Shown here: piece after piece, positions 63,676 through 64,000 of the stretch | Layout: each line of letters starts with the position of its first letter | Position numbering within the stretch: position 1 is the stretch's first letter | Assembly (NCBI RefSeq): GCF_009683175.1 | Contig: NZ_WKKW01000001.1 | Location: 372,001 to 436,000, forward strand | DNA length: 64,000 nt | Direction: 5' to 3' | Origin: Bifidobacterium asteroides | Lineage (GTDB): Bacteria > Actinomycetota > Actinomycetes > Actinomycetales > Bifidobacteriaceae | The notes under the pieces: generated by a model | The model's database searches: none | The model's input: the letters and a program-made list of their open reading frames with translations, nothing else | Told to the model about the DNA's origin: nothing | Program-made: the position numbers and the translations under genes

Positions 63676-64000
63676 TTAAAGCAGACAGACACCCAGCCAG
63701 CAGAACCCTGTCAGCAGATCCGTATAGCCCGACAGCGCGAATGCCCTACTGAAGCGATTCCGACAGCTGGCCACTGTGGTGGCAATGGCCAGCACCACGA
63801 CAGGCAACAGGCAGAGCAGGCGCGGCCAGACGTTCGCAAAGGAGCCGCCGGACAGGGACCATGACTCGACCACACCCAGGATCACAGCCAGTACATAGCA
63901 GGACCCCATCAGAATCAGCGTGCCTTTGGCTCCGATGAATGAAGACAGCGTGTACTTGCCGGCCAAGGGGTCCGCATCAATGTCCCGATAGTTGTTGATC
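63676..64000 (-). CDS. UbiA-type prenyltransferase, C-terminal part (truncated by window edge)
   Basis: The gene runs off the right end; about 107 C-terminal residues are visible. [27 protein letters not shown] at the window edge matches the second Asp-rich motif of MenA/UbiA enzymes (NNxRDIDxDxxAGKxTL). Three hydrophobic segments follow. It probably attaches a polyprenyl chain to dihydroxynaphthoate in menaquinone synthesis. Most bifidobacteria lack this pathway; members of the insect-gut asteroides group have respiratory genes. Confidence 0.75.
   Translation of the reverse strand, partial: INNYRDIDADPLAGKYTLSSFIGAKGTLILMGSCYVLAVILGVVESWSLSGGSFANVWPRLLCLLPVVVLAIATTVASCRNRFSRAFALSGYTDLLTGFCWLGVCLL

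Overview
The window looks like chromosomal DNA of a Bifidobacterium (high-GC Actinomycetota). The supporting signs are the housekeeping gene set and order: rpmE-prfA-prmC-sua5-wecA, tilS-hpt-ftsH followed by a folate gene and a DUF3180 gene, and a senX3-like gene divergent from phoU. The proteins also have a bifidobacterial character (ProS, GltA, FtsH, GalE). A UbiA/MenA-type prenyltransferase at the right edge is unusual for the genus. It points to the quinone-making, insect-gut Bifidobacterium asteroides group. That species-level placement is inference.

Layout. 1-9.7 kb: end of dapD, gltA, map, a HdeD-like membrane protein, an M13 peptidase, an SSB-like protein, exonuclease III and proS. 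9.9-13.1 kb: an uncharacterised three-gene ABC transporter cassette with its own strong promoter. 13.3-22.1 kb: a GNAT enzyme, a PIF1-like helicase, orn, guaB, and the translationally coupled prfA-prmC / sua5-wecA block behind rpmE. 22.3-25.3 kb: an acetoin-type SDR, and a MalY/PatB aminotransferase divergent from a frameshifted YheO/DauR-type regulator. 25.3-27.2 kb: the accessory part. It holds a strong promoter with operator-like repeats and tiny ORFs but no large gene, a probable minus-strand structured RNA, and a ~1.25-kb integrated element. The element is bounded by a 37-bp repeat of the tRNA-Met 3' half, carries two small unknown genes and has no integrase. 27.3-34.3 kb: an orphan peptide-binding lipoprotein, an orphan YkoE ECF S component, ettA, tesB, DUF3180 and a degenerate FolB-FolK fusion. 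34.4-39.7 kb: ftsH, hpt, tilS and dacB in one overlapping run. 39.7-45.9 kb: an ABC exporter pair, two GT2 glycosyltransferases and an AI-2E-family permease. 46-52.7 kb: tRNA-Glu, an FGGY kinase, a VOC protein, a TetM-like GTPase, trmB, galE, tRNA-Asp and tRNA-Phe. 52.8-64 kb: a LMW phosphatase, dfrA, thyA, an OsmC-like protein, a tandem Usp, two secreted cell-wall hydrolases, manA, DUF2530, a sensor kinase, phoU, gpmA and the prenyltransferase fragment.

How the genes fit together. DHFR and thymidylate synthase recycle folate for dTMP. The expected folE and folP between ftsH and folB-folK are absent, and the FolB-FolK fusion has lost key residues, which suggests decay of de novo folate synthesis. 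The SenX3-like kinase beside phoU has glutamate at the phosphoacceptor histidine position and no membrane segments. The TetM-like GTPase lacks the ribosome-protection loop motif, so it is probably not a classical resistance gene.

Coding density is high. Many genes overlap by 1-4 nt, and several starts look leaderless. No CRISPR array, rRNA, complete prophage or insertion sequence was seen.
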